The position numbers were made by a program, and so were the translations under genes. Under the pieces are notes generated by a model. That model was not told where the DNA came from. It did not search any database and saw nothing but the letters and a program-made list of their open reading frames with translations. Positions 26,827-41,071 of a DNA stretch of 64,000 nt are shown here, piece by piece (within the stretch, counting starts at the first letter, position 1; each line of letters starts with the position of its first letter). The stretch is taken from the NCBI RefSeq assembly GCF_032854445.1, contig NW_027018023.1, positions 50,477 through 114,476 of the forward strand, given 5' to 3'. Source of the DNA: Liolophura sinensis. Its lineage: Eukaryota > Mollusca > Polyplacophora > Chitonida > Chitonidae.

Positions 26827-29568
26827 ATGCGCAATTGGGTCAGGCATCTCCAGGTGTTGAAAAATTGCAAATTTCCTTGGTTTCCATGGAGTAAGAGCCG
26901 TTGCTGGGCACGTGATTTTGACATAAATGATGATTCAATTGTGGCTACAGCCAAAAGTATTGGTCGGAGAGCAACGCGGTTTGCACCATTCGATTTCTCG
27001 TCACAAAATACGTCGGATTAGCCTCTTACCAGCAGCATTGGAACATTTTTTCCACTTTTGGATTTTTGCCTGGTCCTTTTGCTAATTGAAATCGGCTACA
27101 TGTACTATGTACCATCGCGACTGGTCATTACTATATTCAACTTTTGATTATAAGTTATGTGCCCTTCGGTAGCCCAGAAGACGTCAAATCTTTGGGCCAA
27201 GCCCATTTAACTCACCCAGCAAATGTCTTACTTCTAAGTCGAAGATAAACTCAATGTCTTTATCTACATGTAGAAAAACCACACCATTTTTATATAAAAA
27301 ACACAAGGTACTTGATACAGTCTGCTGTAAAAAGTACAATTGAACACTGACCCACATCAATAAGGTGCCAAAAGATGCGCAATTGGGTCAGGCATCTCCA
27401 GCTGTTGAAAAATTGCAAATTTCCTTGGTTTCCATGGAGTAAGAGCCGTTGCTGGGCACGTGATTTTGACATAAATGATGATTCAATTGTGGCTACAGCC
27501 AAAAGTATTGGTCGGAGAGCAACGCGGTTTGCACCATTCGATTTCTCGTCAAAAAATACGTCGGATTAGCCTCTTACCAGCACGATTGGAGCATTTTTTT
27601 TACTTTTGGATTTTTGCCTGGTCCTTTTGCTAATTGAAATCGGCTACATGTACTATGTACCATCGCGACTGGTCATTACTATATTCAACTTTTGATTATA
27701 AGTTATGTGCCCTTCGGTAGCCCAGAAGATGTCAAATCTTTGGGCCAAGCCCATTTAACTCACCCAGCAAATGTCTTACTTCTAAGTCGAAGATAAACTT
27801 AATCTCTTTATCTACATGTAGAAAAAACCACACCATTTTTATATAAAAACCACAAGGTACTTGATACAGTCTGCTGTAAAAAGTACAATTGAACACTGAC
27901 CCACATCAATAAGGTGCCAAAAGATGCGCAATTGGGTCAGGCATCTCCAGGTGTTGACAAATTGGAAATTTCCTTGGTTTCCATGGAGTAAGAGCCGTTG
28001 CTGGGCACGTGATTTTGACATAAATGATGATTCAATTGTGGCTACAGCCAAAAGTATTGGTCGGAGAGCAACGCGGTTTGCACCATTCGATTTCTCGTCA
28101 CAAAATACGTCGGATTAGCCTCTTACCAGCAGCATTGGAACATTTTTTCCACTTTTGGATTTTTGCCTGGTCCTTTTGCTAATTGAAATCGGCTACATGT
28201 ACTATGTACAATCGCGACTGGTCATTACTATATTCAACTTTTGATTATAAGTTATGTGCCCTTCGGTAGCCCAGAAGATGTCAAATCTTTGGGCCAAGCC
28301 CATTTAACTCACCCAGCAAATGTCTTACTTCTAAGTCGAAGATAAACTCAATGTCTTTATCTACATGTAGAAAAACCACACCATTTTTATATAAAAAACA
28401 CAAGGTACTTGATACAGTCTGCTGTAAAAAGTACAATTGAACACTGACCCACATCAATAAGGTGCCAAAAGATGCGCAATTGGGTCAGGCATCTCCAGGT
28501 GTTGATAAATTGCAAATTTCCTTGGTTTCCATGGAGTAAGAGCCGTTGCTGGGCACGTGATTTTGACATAAATGATGATTCAATTGTGGCTACAGCCAAA
28601 AGTATTGGTCGGAGAGCAACGCGGTTTGCACCATTCGATTTCTCGTCACAAAATACGTCGGATTAGCCTCTTACCAGCAGCATTGGAACATTTTTTCCAC
28701 TTTTGGATTTTTGCCTGGTCCTTTTGCTCATTGAAATCGGCTACATGTACTATGTACAATCGCGACTGGTCATTACTATATTCAACTTTTGATTATAAGT
28801 TATGTGCCCTTCGGTAGCCCAGAAGATGTCAAATCTTTGGGCCAAGCCCATTTAACTCACCCAGCAAATGTCTTACTTCTAAGTCGAAGATAATCTCAAT
28901 GTCTTTATCTACATGTAGAAAAAACCACACCATTTTTATATAAAAAACACAAGGTACTTGATACAGTCTGCTGTAAAAAGTACAATTGAACACTGACCCA
29001 CATCAATAAGGTGCCAAAAGATGCGCAATTGGGTCAGGCATCTCCAGCTGTTGAAAAATTGCAAATTTCCTTGGTTTCCATGGAGTAAGAGCCGTTGCTG
29101 GGCACGTGATTTTGACATAAATGATGATTCAATTGTGGCTACAGCCAAAAGTATTGGTCGGAGAGCAACGCGGTTTGCACCATTCGATTTCTCGTCACAA
29201 AATACGTCGGATTAGCGTCTTACCAGCACGATTGGAGCATTTTTTTTACTTTTGGATTTTTGCCTGGTCCTTTTGCTAATTGAAATCGGCTACATGTACT
29301 ATGTACCATCGCCACTGGTCATTACTATATTCAACTTTTGATTATAAGTTATGTGCCCTTCGGTAGCCCAGAAGATGTCAAATCTTTGGGCCAAGCCCAT
29401 TTAACTCACCCAGCAAATGTCTTACTTCTAAGTCGAAGATAAACTTAATCTCTTTATCTACATGTAGAAAAACCACACCATTTTTATATAAAAACCACAA
29501 GGTACTTGATACAGTCTGCTGTAAAAAGTACAATTGAACACTGACCCACATCAATAAGGTGCCAAAAG
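26827..29568 (+). repeat. 5-unit higher-order block, copy 2 (units 49-53)
   Basis: Units start at 26827, 27375, 27924, 28472 and 29021. They repeat TCAAAAAATAC, TTGACAAATT, TTGATAAATT/GCTCATT/AATCTCAATG and TAGCGTC/ATCGCCAC in the same order as the preceding block. The copy is 2,742 bp because two A-runs (near 27825 and 28920) gained one base each. Unit 26827 lacks the TTGTAAAATT change of its partner at 24087, and unit 27924 has CGGATT where 25183 has CAGATT. Confidence 0.92.
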
Positions 29569-32500
29569 ATGCGCAATTGGGTCAGGCATCTCCAGGTGTT
29601 GAAAAATTGGAAATTTCCTTGGTTTCCATGGAGTAAGAGCCGTTGCTGGGCACGTGATTTTGACATAAATGATGATTCAATTGTGGCTACAGCCAAAAGT
29701 ATTGGTCGGAGAGCAACGCGGTTTGCACCATTCGATTTCTCGTCACAAAATACGTCAGATTAGCCTCTTACCAGCAGCATTGGAACATTTTTTCCACTTT
29801 TGGATTTTTGCCTGGTCCTTTTGCTAATTGAAATCGGCTACATGTACTATGTACAATCGCGACTGGTCATTACTATATTCAACTTTTGATTATAAGTTAT
29901 GTGCCCTTCGGTAGCCCAGAAGATGTCAAATCTTTGGGCCAAGCCCATTTAACTCACCCAGCAAATGTCTTACTTCTAAGTCGAAGATAAACTTAATGTC
30001 TTTATCTACATGTAGAAAAACCACACCATTATTATATAAAAAACACAAGGTACTTGATACAGTCTGCTGTAAAAAGTACAATTGAACACTGACCCACATC
30101 AATAAGGTGCCAAAAGATGCGCAATTGGGTCAGGCATCTCCAGCTGTTGAAAAATTGGAAATTTCCTTGGTTTCCATGGAGTAAGAGCCGTTGCTGGGCA
30201 CGTGATTTTGACATAAATGATGATTCAATTGTGGCTACAGCCAAAAGTATTGGTCGGAGAGCAACGCGGTTTGCACCATTCGATTTCTCGTCACAAAATA
30301 CGTCGGATTGGCCTCTTACCAGCAGCATTGGAACATTTTTTCCACTTTTGGATTTTTGCCTGGTCCCTTTGCTAATTGAAATCGGCTACATGTACTATGT
30401 ACCATCGCCACTGGTCATTACTATATTCAACTTTTGATTATAAGTTATGTGCCCTTCGGTAGCCCAGAAGATGTCAAATCTTTGGGCCAAGCCCATTTAA
30501 CTCACCCAGCAAATGTCTTACTTCTAAGTCGAAGATAAACTTAATCTCTTTATCTACATGTAGAAAAACCACACCATTTTTATATAAAAACCACAAGGTA
30601 CTTGATACAGTCTGCTGTAAAAAGTACAATTGAACACTGACCCACATCAATAAGGTGCCAAAAGATGCGCAATTGGGTCAGGCATCTCCAGGTGTTGAAA
30701 AATTGCCAATTTTCTTTGGTTTCCATGGAGTAAGAGCCGTTGCTGGGCACGTGATTTTGACATAAATGATGATTCAATTGTGGCTACAGCCAAAAGTATT
30801 GGTCGGAGAGCAACGCGGTTTGCACCATTCGATTTCTCGTCACAAAATACGTCGGATTAGCCTCTTACCAGCAGCATTGGAACATTTTTTCCACTTTTGG
30901 ATTTTTGCCTGGTCCTTTTGCTAATTGAAATCGGCTACATGTACTATGTACAATCGCGACTGGTCATTACTATATTCAACTTTTGATTATAAGTTATGTG
31001 CCCTTCGGTAGCCCAGAAGATGTCAAATCTTTGGGCCAAGCCCATTTAACTCACCCAGCAAATGTCTTACTTCTAAGTCGAAGATAAACTTAATCTCTTT
31101 ATCTACATGTAGAAAAACCACACCATTTTTATATAAAAACCACAAGGTACTTGATACAGTCTGCTGTAAAAAGTACAATTGAACACTGACCCACATCAAT
31201 AAGGTGCCAAAGATGCGCAATTGGGTCAGGCATCTCCAGGTGTTGAAAAATTGGAAATTTCCTTGGTTTCCATGGAGTAAGAGCCGTTGCTGGGCACGTG
31301 ATTTTGACATAAATGATGATTCAATTGTGGCTACAGCCAAAAGTATTGGTCGGAGAGCAACGCGGTTTGCACCATTCGATTTCTCGTCACAAAATAGGTC
31401 GGATTAGCGTCTTACAGCAGCATTGGAACATTTTTTCCACTTTTGGATTTTTGCCTGGTCCTTTTGCTAATTGAAATCGGCTACATGTACTATGTACCAT
31501 CGCGACAGGTCATTACTATATTCAACTTTTGATTATAAGTTATGTGCCCTTCGGTAGCCCAGAAGATGTCAAATCTTTGGGCCAAGCCCATTTAACTCAC
31601 CCAGCAAATGTCTTACTTCTAAGTCGAAGATAAACTCAATGTCTTTATCTACATGTAGAAAAACCACACCATTTTTATATAAAAAACACAAGGTACTTGA
31701 TACAGTCTGCTGTAAAAAGTACAATTGAACACTGACCCACATCAATAAGGTGCCAAAAGATGCGCAATTGGGTCAGGCATCTCCAGCTGTTGAAAAAATT
31801 GCAAATTTCCTTGGTTTCCATGGAGTAAGAGCCGTTGCTGGGCACGTGATTTTGACATAAATGATGATTCAATTGTGGCTACAGCCAAAAGTATTGGTCG
31901 GAGAGCAACGCGGTTTGCACCATTCGATTTCTCGTCACAAAATACGTCGGATTAGCTCTTACCAGCACGATTGGAGCATTTTTTTTACTTTTGGATTTTT
32001 GCCTGGTCCTTTTGCTAATTGAAATCGGCTACATGTACTATGTACAATCGCGACTGGTCATTACTATATTCAACTTTTGATTATAAGTTATGTGCCCTTC
32101 GGTAGCCCAGAAGATGTCAAATCTTTGGGCCAAGCCCATTTAACTCACCCAGCAAATGTCTTACTTCTAAGTCGAAGATAAACTCAATGTCTTTATCTAC
32201 ATGTAGAAAAAACCACACCATTTTTATATAAAAACCACAAGGTACTTGATACAGTCTGCTGTTAAAAGTACAATTGAACACTGACCCACATCAATAAGGT
32301 GCCAAAAGATGCGCAATTGGGTCAGGCATCTCCAGGTGTTGAAAAATTGGAAATTTCTTGGTTTCCATGGAGTAAGAGCCGTTGCTGGGCACGTGATTTT
32401 GACATAAATGATGATTCAATTGTGGCTACAGCCAAAAGTATTGGTCGGAGAGTAACGCGGTTTGCACCATTCGATTTCTCGTCACAAAATACGTCAGATT

Positions 32501-32853
32501 AGCCTCTTACCAGCAGCATTGAAACATTTTTTCCACTTCTGGATTTTTGCCTGGTCCTTTTGCTAATTGAAATCGGCTACATGTACTATGTACAATCGCG
32601 ACTGGTCATTACTATATTCAACTTTTGATTATAAGTTATGTGCCCTTCGGTAGCCAGAAGATGTCAAATCTTTGGCCAAGCCCATTTAACTCACCCAGCA
32701 AATGTCTTACTTCTAAGTCGAAGATAAACTTAATCTCTTTATCTACATGTAGAAAAACCACACCATTTTTATATAAAAAACACAAGGTACTTGATACAGT
32801 CTGCTGTAAAAAGTACAATTGAACACTGACCCACATCAATAAGGTGCCAAAAG
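29569..32853 (+). repeat. Satellite units 54-59
   Basis: Units start at 29569, 30117, 30665, 31213, 31760 and 32309. Unit 29569 has A at 189 and a TTATTATATA change in the TATA palindrome. Unit 30117 has TTGGCCTC, which abolishes the usual TAG at 193-195, and ATCGCCAC. Unit 31213 has TAGCGTC and lacks one A of GCCAAAAG just before its start. Unit 32309 has T146 and A189 but T at 168, so it is a recombinant of the linked triplet. Single-base indels become frequent from 31.2 kb. Confidence 0.93.
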
Positions 32854-35190
32854 ATGCGCAATTGGGTCAGGCATCTCCAGGTGTTGAAAAATTGCAAATT
32901 TCCTTGGTTTCCATGGAGTAAGAGCCGTTGCTGGGCACGTGATTTTGACATAAATGATGATTCAATTGTGGCTACAGCCAAAAGTATTGGTCGGAGAGCA
33001 ACGCGGTTTGCACCATTCGATTTCTCGTCACAAAATACGTCGGATTAGCCTCTTACCAGCAGCATTGGAACATTTTTTCCACTTTTGGATTTTTGCCTGG
33101 TCCTTTTGCTCATTGAAATCGGCTACATGTACTATGTACCATCGCGACTGGTCATTACTATATTCAACTTTTGATTATAAGTTATGTGCCCTTCGGTAGC
33201 CCAGAAGACGTCAAATCTTTGGGCCAAGCCCATTTAACTCACCCAGCAAATGTCTTACTTCTAAGTCGAAGATAAACTCAATGTCTTTATCTACATGTAG
33301 AAAAACCACACCATTTTTATATAAAAACCACAAGGTACTTGATACAGTCTGCTGTAAAAAGTACAATTGAACACTGACCCACATCAATAAGGTGCCAAAA
33401 GATGCGCAATTGGGTCAGGCATCTCCAGGTGTTGAAAAATTGGAAATTTCCTTGGTTTCCATGGAGTAAGAGCCGTTGCTGGGCACGTGATTTTGACATA
33501 AATGATGATTCAATTGTGGCTACAGCCAAAAGTATTGGTCGGAGAGCAACGCGGTTTGCACCATTCGATTTCTCGTCACAAAATACGTCGGATTAGCCTC
33601 TTACCAGCAGCATTGGAACATTTTTTCCACTTTTGGATTTTTGCCTGGTCCTTTTGCTAATTGAAATCGGCTACATGTACTATGTACAATCGCGACTGGT
33701 CATTACTATATTCAACTTTTGATTATAAGTTATGTGCCCTTCGGTAGCCCAGAAGATGTCAAATCTTTGGGCCAAGCCCATTTAACTCACCCAGCAAATG
33801 TCTTACTTCCCAGTCGAAGATAAACTCAATGTCTTTATCTACATGTAGAAAAACCACACCATTTTTATATAAAAACACAAGGTACTTGATACAGTCTGCT
33901 GTAAAAAAGTACAATTGAACACTGACCCACATCAATAAGGTGCCAAAAGATGCGCAATTGGGTCAGGCATCTCCAGGTGTTGAAAAATTGCAAATTTCCT
34001 TGGTTTCCATGGAGTAAGAGCCGTTGCTGGCACGTGATTTTGACATAAATGATGATTCAATTGTGGCTACAGCCAAAAGTATTGGTCGGAGAGCAACGCG
34101 GTTTGCACCATTCGATTTCTCGTCACAAAATACGTCGGATTAGCCTCTTACCAGCAGCATTGGAACATTTTTTCCACTTTTGGATTTTTGCCTGGTCCTT
34201 TTGCTAATTGAAATCGGCTACATGTACTATGTACAATCGCGACTGGTCATTACTATATTCAACTTTTGATTATAAGGTTATGTGCCCTTCGGTAGCCCAG
34301 AAGATGTCAAATCTTTGGGCCAAGCCCATTTAACTCACCCAGCAAATGTCTTACTTCTAAGTCGAAGATAAACTTAATCTCTTTATCTACATGTAGAAAA
34401 ACCACACCATTTTTATATAAAAACCACAAGGTACTTGATACAGTCTGCTGTAAAAAGTACAATTGAACACTGACCACATCAATAAGGTGCCAAAGGATGC
34501 GCAATTGGGTCAGGCATCTCCAGGTGTTGAAAAATTGGAAATTTCCTTGGTTTCCATGGAGTAAGAGCCGTTGCTGGCACGTGATTTTGACATAAATGAT
34601 GATTCAATTGTGGCTACAGCCAAAAGTATTGGTCGGAGAGCAACGCGGTTTGCACCATTCGATTTCTCGTCACAAAATACGTCGGATTAGCCTCTTACCA
34701 GCACGATTGGAGCATTTTTTTGACTTTTGGATTTTTGCCTGGTCCTTTTGCTAATTGAAATCGGCTACATGTACTATGTACAATCGCGACTGGTCATTAC
34801 TATATTCAACTTTTGATTATAAGTTATGTGCCCTTCGGTAGCCCAGAAGATGTCAAATCTTTGGGCCAAGCCCATTTAACTCACCCAGCAAATGTCTTAC
34901 TTCTAAGTCGAAGATAAACTCAAAGTCTTTATCTACATGTAGAAAAACCACACCATTTTTATATAAAAAACACAAGGTACTTGATACAGTCTGCTGTAAA
35001 AAGTACAATTGAACACTGACCCACATCAATAAGGTGCCAAAAGATGCGCAATTGGGTCAGGCATCTCCAGGTGTTGAAAAATTGCAAATTTCCTTGGTTT
35101 CCATGGAGTAAGAGCCGTTGCTGGGCACGTGATTTTGACATAAATGATGATTCAATTGTGGCTACAGCCAAAAGTATGGTCGGAGAGCAA
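31200..35190. other. Cluster of single-base indels (possible low-quality sequence)
   Basis: Losses near 31210, 31416, 31955, 32356, 32655, 32675, 33876, 34030, 34474, 34577 and 35178 and gains near 31795, 32213, 33905 and 34277. Several hit non-homopolymer doublets or triplets (GGG to GG, CCC to CC), a pattern common in under-polished long-read sequence. Units immediately downstream (36140-41619) are all exactly 548 bp. Confidence 0.6.
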
Positions 35191-38100
35191 CGCGGTTTGC
35201 ACCATTCGATTTCTCGTCACAAAATACGTCGGATTAGCCTCTTACCAGCAGCATTGGAACATTTTTTCCACTTTTGGATTTTTGCCTGGTCCTTTTGCTC
35301 ATTGAAATCGGCTACATGTACTATGTACAATCGCGACTGGTCATTACTATATTCAACTTTTGATTATAAGTTATGTGCCCTTCGGTAGCCCAGAAGATGT
35401 CAAGTCTTTGGGCCAAGCCCATTTAACTCACCCAGCAAATGTCTTACTTCTAAGTCGAAGATAAACTTAATCTCTTTATCTACATGTAGAAAAACCACAC
35501 CATTTTTATATAAAAACCACAAGGTACTTGATACAGTCTGCTGTAAAAAGTACAATTGAACACTGACCCACATCAATAAGGTGCCAAAAGATGCGCAATT
35601 GGGTCAGGCATCTCCAGGTGTTGAAAAATTGGAAATTTCCTTGGTTTCCATGGAGTAAGAGCCGTTGCTGGGCACGTGATTTTGACATAAATGATGATTC
35701 AATTGTGGCTACAGCCAAAAGTATTGGTCGGAGAGCAACGCGGTTTGCACCATTCGATTTCTCGTCACAAAATACGTCGGATTAGTTTCTTACCAGCAGC
35801 ATTGGAACATTTTTTTCCACTTTTGGATTTTTGCCTGGTCCTTTTGCTAATTGAAATCGGCTACATGTACTATGTACAATCGCGACTGGTCATTACTATA
35901 TTCAACTTTTGATTATAAGTTATGTGCCCTTCGGTAGCCCAGAAGATGTCAAATCTTTGGGCCAAGCCCATTTAACTCACCCAGCAAATGTCTTACTTCT
36001 AAGTCGAAGATAAACTCAATGTCTTTATCTACATGTAGAAAAACCACACCATTTTTATATAAAAAACACAAGGTACTTGATACAGTCTGCTGTAAAAAGT
36101 ACAATTGAACACTGACCCACATCAATAAGGTGCCAAAAGATGCGCAATTGGGTCAGGCATCTCCAGGTGTTGAAAAATTGGAAATTTCCTTGGTTTCCAT
36201 GGAGTAAGAGCCGTTGCTGGGCACGTGATTTTGACATAAATGATGATTCAATTGTGGCTACAGCCAAAAGTATTGGTCGGAGAGTAACGCGGTTTGCACC
36301 ATTCGACTTCTCGTCACAAAATACGTCAGATTAGCCTCTTACCAGCAGCATTGGAACATGTTTTCCACTTTTGGATTTTTGCCTGGTCCTTTTGCTAATT
36401 GAAATCGGCTACATGTACTATGTACAATCGCGACTGGTCATTACTATATTCAACTTTTGATTATAAGTTATGTGCCCTTCGGTAGCCCAGATGATGTCAA
36501 ATCTTTGGGCCAAGCCCATTTAACTCACCCAGCAAATGTCTTACTTCTAAGTCGAAGATAAACTCAATGTCTTTATCTACATGTAGAAAAACCACACCAT
36601 TTTTATATAAAAAACACAAGGTACTTGATACAGTCTGCTGTAAAAAGTACAATTGAACACTGACCCACATCAATAAGGTGCCAAAAGATGCGCAATTGGG
36701 TCAGGCATCTCCAGGTGTTGAAAAATTGCAAATTTCCTTGGTTTCCATGGAGTAAGAGCCGTTGCTGGGCACGTGATTTTGACATAAATGATGATTCAAT
36801 TGTGGCTACAGCCAAAAGTATTGGTCGGAGAGCAACGCGGTTTGCACCATTCGATTTCTCGTCACAAAATACGTCGGATTAGCCTCTTACCAGCAGCATT
36901 GGAACATTTTTTCCACTTTTGGATTTTTGCCTGGTCCTTTTGCTAATTGAAATCGGCTACATGTACTATGTACAATCGCGACTGGTCATTACTATATTCA
37001 ACTTTTGATTATAAGTTATGTGCCCTTCGGTAGCCCAGAAGATGTCAAATCTTTGGGCCAAGCCCATTTAACTCACCCAGCAAATGTCTTACTTCTAAGT
37101 CGAAGATAAACTTAATCTCTTTATCTACATGTAGAAAAACCACACCATTTTTATATAAAAACCACAAGGTACTTGATACAGTCTGCTGTAAAAAGTACAA
37201 TTGAACACTGACCCACATCAATAAGGTGCCAAAAGATGCGCAATTGGGTCAGGCATCTCCAGGTGTTGAAAAATTGCAAATTTCCTTGGTTTCCATGGAG
37301 TAAGAGCCGTTGCTGGGCACGTGATTTTGACATAAATGATGATTCAATTGTGGCTACAGCCAAAAGTATTGGTCGGAGAGCAACGCGGTTTGCACCATTC
37401 GATTTCTCGTCACAAAATACGTCGGATTAGCCTCTTACCAGCAGCATTGGAACATTTTTTCCACTTTTGGATTTTTGCCTGGTCCTTTTGCTCATTGAAA
37501 TCGGCTACATGTACTATGTACAATCGCGACTGGTCATTACTATATTCAACTTTTGATTATAAGTTATGTGCCCTTCGGTAGCCCAGAAGATGTCAAATCT
37601 TTGGGCCAAGCCCATTTAACTCATCCAGCAAATGTCTTACTTCTAAGTCGAAGATAAACTTAATCTCTTTATCTACATGTAGAAAAACCACACCATTTTT
37701 ATATAAAAACCACAAGGTACTTGATACAGTCTGCTGTAAAAAGTACAATTGAACACTGACCCACATCAATAAGGTGCCAAAAGATGCGCAATTGGGTCAG
37801 GCATCTCCAGCTGTTGAAAAATTGGAAATTTCCTTGGTTTCCATGGAGTAAGAGCCGTTGCTGGGCACGTGATTTTGACATAAATGATGATTCAATTGTG
37901 GCTACAGCCAAAAGTATTGGTCGGAGAGCAACGCGGTTTGCACCATTCGATTTCTCGTCACAAAATACGTCGGATTAGTTTCTTACCAGCAGCATTGGAA
38001 CATTTTTTCCACTTTTGGATTTTTGCCTGGTCCTTTTGCTAATTGAAATCGGCTACATGTACTATGTACAATCGCGACTGGTCATTACTATATTCAACTT

Positions 38101-41071
38101 TTGATTATAAGTTATGTGCCCTTCGGTAGCCCAGAAGATGTCAAATCTTTGGGCCAAGCCCATTTAACTCACCCAGCAAATGTCTTACTTCTCAGTCGAA
38201 GATAAACTCAATGTCTTTATCTACATGTAGAAAAACCACACCATTTTTATATAAAAAACACAAGGTACTTGATACAGTCTGCTGTAAAAAGTACAATTGA
38301 ACACTGACCCACATCAATAAGGTGCCAAAAGATGCGCAATTGGGTCAGGCATCTCCAGCTGTTGAAAAATTGCAAATTTCCTTGGTTTCCATGGAGTAAG
38401 AGCCGTTGCTGGGCACGTGATTTTGACATAAATGATGATTCAATTGTGGCTACAGCCAAAAGTATTGGTCGGAGAGTAACGCGGTTTGCACCATTCGACT
38501 TCTCGTCACAAAATACGTCAGATTAGCCTCTTACCAGCAGCATTGGAACATGTTTTCCACTTTTGGATTTTTGCCTGGTCCTTTTGCTAATTGAAATCGG
38601 CTACATGTACTATGTACAATCGCGACTGGTCATTACTATATTCAACTTTTGATTATAAGTTATGTGCCCTTCGGTAGCCCAGAAGACGTCAAATCTTTGG
38701 GCCAAGCCCATTTAACTCACCCAGCAAATGTCTTACTTCTAAGTCGAAGATAAACTTAATCTCTTTATCTACATGTAGAAAAACCACACCATTTTTATAT
38801 AAAAACCACAAGGTACTTGATACAGTCTGCTGTAAAAAGTACAATTGAACACTGACCCACATCAATAAGGTGCCAAAAGATGCGCAATTGGGTCAGGCAT
38901 CTCCAGGTGTTGAAAAATTGCAAATTTCCTTGGTTTCCATGGAGTAAGAGCCGTTGCTGGGCACGTGATTTTGACATAAATGATGATTCAATTGTGGCTA
39001 CAGCCAAAAGTATTGGTCGGAGAGCAACGCGGTTTGCACCATTCGACTTCTCGTCACAAAATACGTCAGATTAGCCTCTTACCAGCAGCATTGGAACATT
39101 TTTTCCACTTTTCGATTTTTGCCTGGTCCTTTTGCTAATTGAAATCGGCTACATGTACTATGTACAATCGCGACTGGTCATTACTATATTCAACTTTTGA
39201 TTATAAGTTATGTGCCCTTCGGTAGCCCAGAAGACGTCAAATCTTTGGGCCAAGCCCATTTAACTCACCCAGCAAATGTCTTACTTCTAAGTCGAAGATA
39301 AACTCAATGTCTTTATCTACATGTAGAAAAACCACACCATTTTTATATAAAAAACACAAGGTACTTGATACAGTCTGCTGTAAAAAGTACAATTGAACAC
39401 TGACCCACATCAATAAGGTGCCAAAAGATGCGCAACTGGGTCAGGCATCTCCAGGTGTTGAAAAATTGCAAATTTCCTTGGTTTCCATGGAGTAAGAGCC
39501 GTTGCTGGGCACGTGATTTTGACATAAATGATGATTCAATTGTGGCTACAGCCAAAAGTATTGGTCGGAGAGCAACGCGGTTTGCACCATTCGATTTCTC
39601 GTCACAAAATACGTCGGATTAGCCTCTTACCAGCAGCATTGGAACATTTTTTCCACTTTTGGATTTTTGCCTGGTCCTTTTGCTCATTGAAATCGGCTAC
39701 ATGTACTATGTACAATCGCGACTGGTCATTACTATATTCAACTTTTGATTATAAGTTATGTGCCCTTCGGTAGCCCAGAAGACGTCAAATCTTTGGGCCA
39801 AGCCCATTTAACTCACCCAGCAAATGTCTTACTTCTAAGTCGAAGATAAACTCAATGTCTTTATCTACATGTAGAAAAACCACACCATTTTTATATAAAA
39901 AACACAAGGTACTTGATACAGTCTGCTGTAAAAAGTACAATTGAACACTGACCCACATCAATAAGGTGCCAAAAGATGCGCAATTGGGTCAGGCATCTCC
40001 AGCTGTTGAAAAATTGCAAATTTCCTTGGTTTCCATGGAGTAAGAGCCGTTGCTGGGCACGTGATTTTGACATAAATGATGATTCAATTGTGGCTACAGC
40101 CAAAAGTATTGGTCGGAGAGCAACGCGGTTTGCACCATTCGATTTCTCGTCACAAAATACGTCGGATTAGCCTCTTACCAGCAGCATTGGAACATTGTTT
40201 CCACTTTTGGATTTTTGCCTGGTCCTTTTGCTAATTGAAATCGGCTACATGTACTATGTACGATCGCGACTGGTCATTACTATATTCAACTTTTGATTAT
40301 AAGTTATGTGCCCTTCGGTAGCCCAGAAGATGTCAAATCTTTGGGCCAAGCCCATTTAACTCACCCAGCAAATGTCTTACTTCTAAGTCGAAGATAAACT
40401 TAATCTCTTTATCTACATGTAGAAAAACCACACCATTTTTATATAAAAACCACAAGGTACTTGATACAGTCTGCTGTAAAAAGTACAATTGAACACTGAC
40501 CCACATCAATAAGGTGCCAAAAGATGCGCAATTGGGTCAGGCATCTCCAGGTGTTGAAAAATTGGAAATTTCCTTGGTTTCCATGGAGTAAGAGCCGTTG
40601 CTGGGCACGTGATTTTGACATAAATGATGATTCAATTGTGGCTACAGCCAAAAGTATTGGTCGGAGAGCAACGCGGTTTGCACCATTCGATTTCTCGTCA
40701 CAAAATACGTCGGATTAGCCTCTTACCAGCAGCATTGGAACATTTTTTCCACTTTTGGATTTTTGCCTGGTCCTTTTGCTAATTGAAATCGGCTACATGT
40801 ACTATGTACAATCGCGACTGGTCATTACTATATTCAACTTTTGATTATAAGTTATGTGCCCTTCGGTAGCCCAGAAGATGTCAAATCTTTGGGCCAAGCC
40901 CATTTAACTCACCCAGCAAATGTCTTACTTCTAAGTCGAAGATAAACTCAATGTCTTTATCTACATGTAGAAAAACCACACCATTTTTATATAATAAACA
41001 CAAGGTACTTGATACAGTCTGCTGTAAAAAGTACAATTGAACACTGACCCACATCAATAAGGTGCCAAAAG
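32854..41071 (+). repeat. Satellite units 60-74 with a 4-unit rhythm
   Basis: Units start at 32854, 33402, 33950, 34497, 35044, 35591, 36140, 36688, 37236, 37784, 38332, 38880, 39428, 39976 and 40524. GCTCATT (C at 258) falls in 32854, 35044, 37236 and 39428, spaced 2,190-2,192 bp, that is every fourth unit. The TAGTTTC marker follows in 35591 and 37784. T146/C168/A189 with ACATGTTTTCC follows in 36140 and 38332. So at least 35044-37235 and 37236-39427 are related tetramers. Unit 38880 has C168 and A189 without T146. The tail of 40524 carries the TAATAAACAC spelling. Confidence 0.85.
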
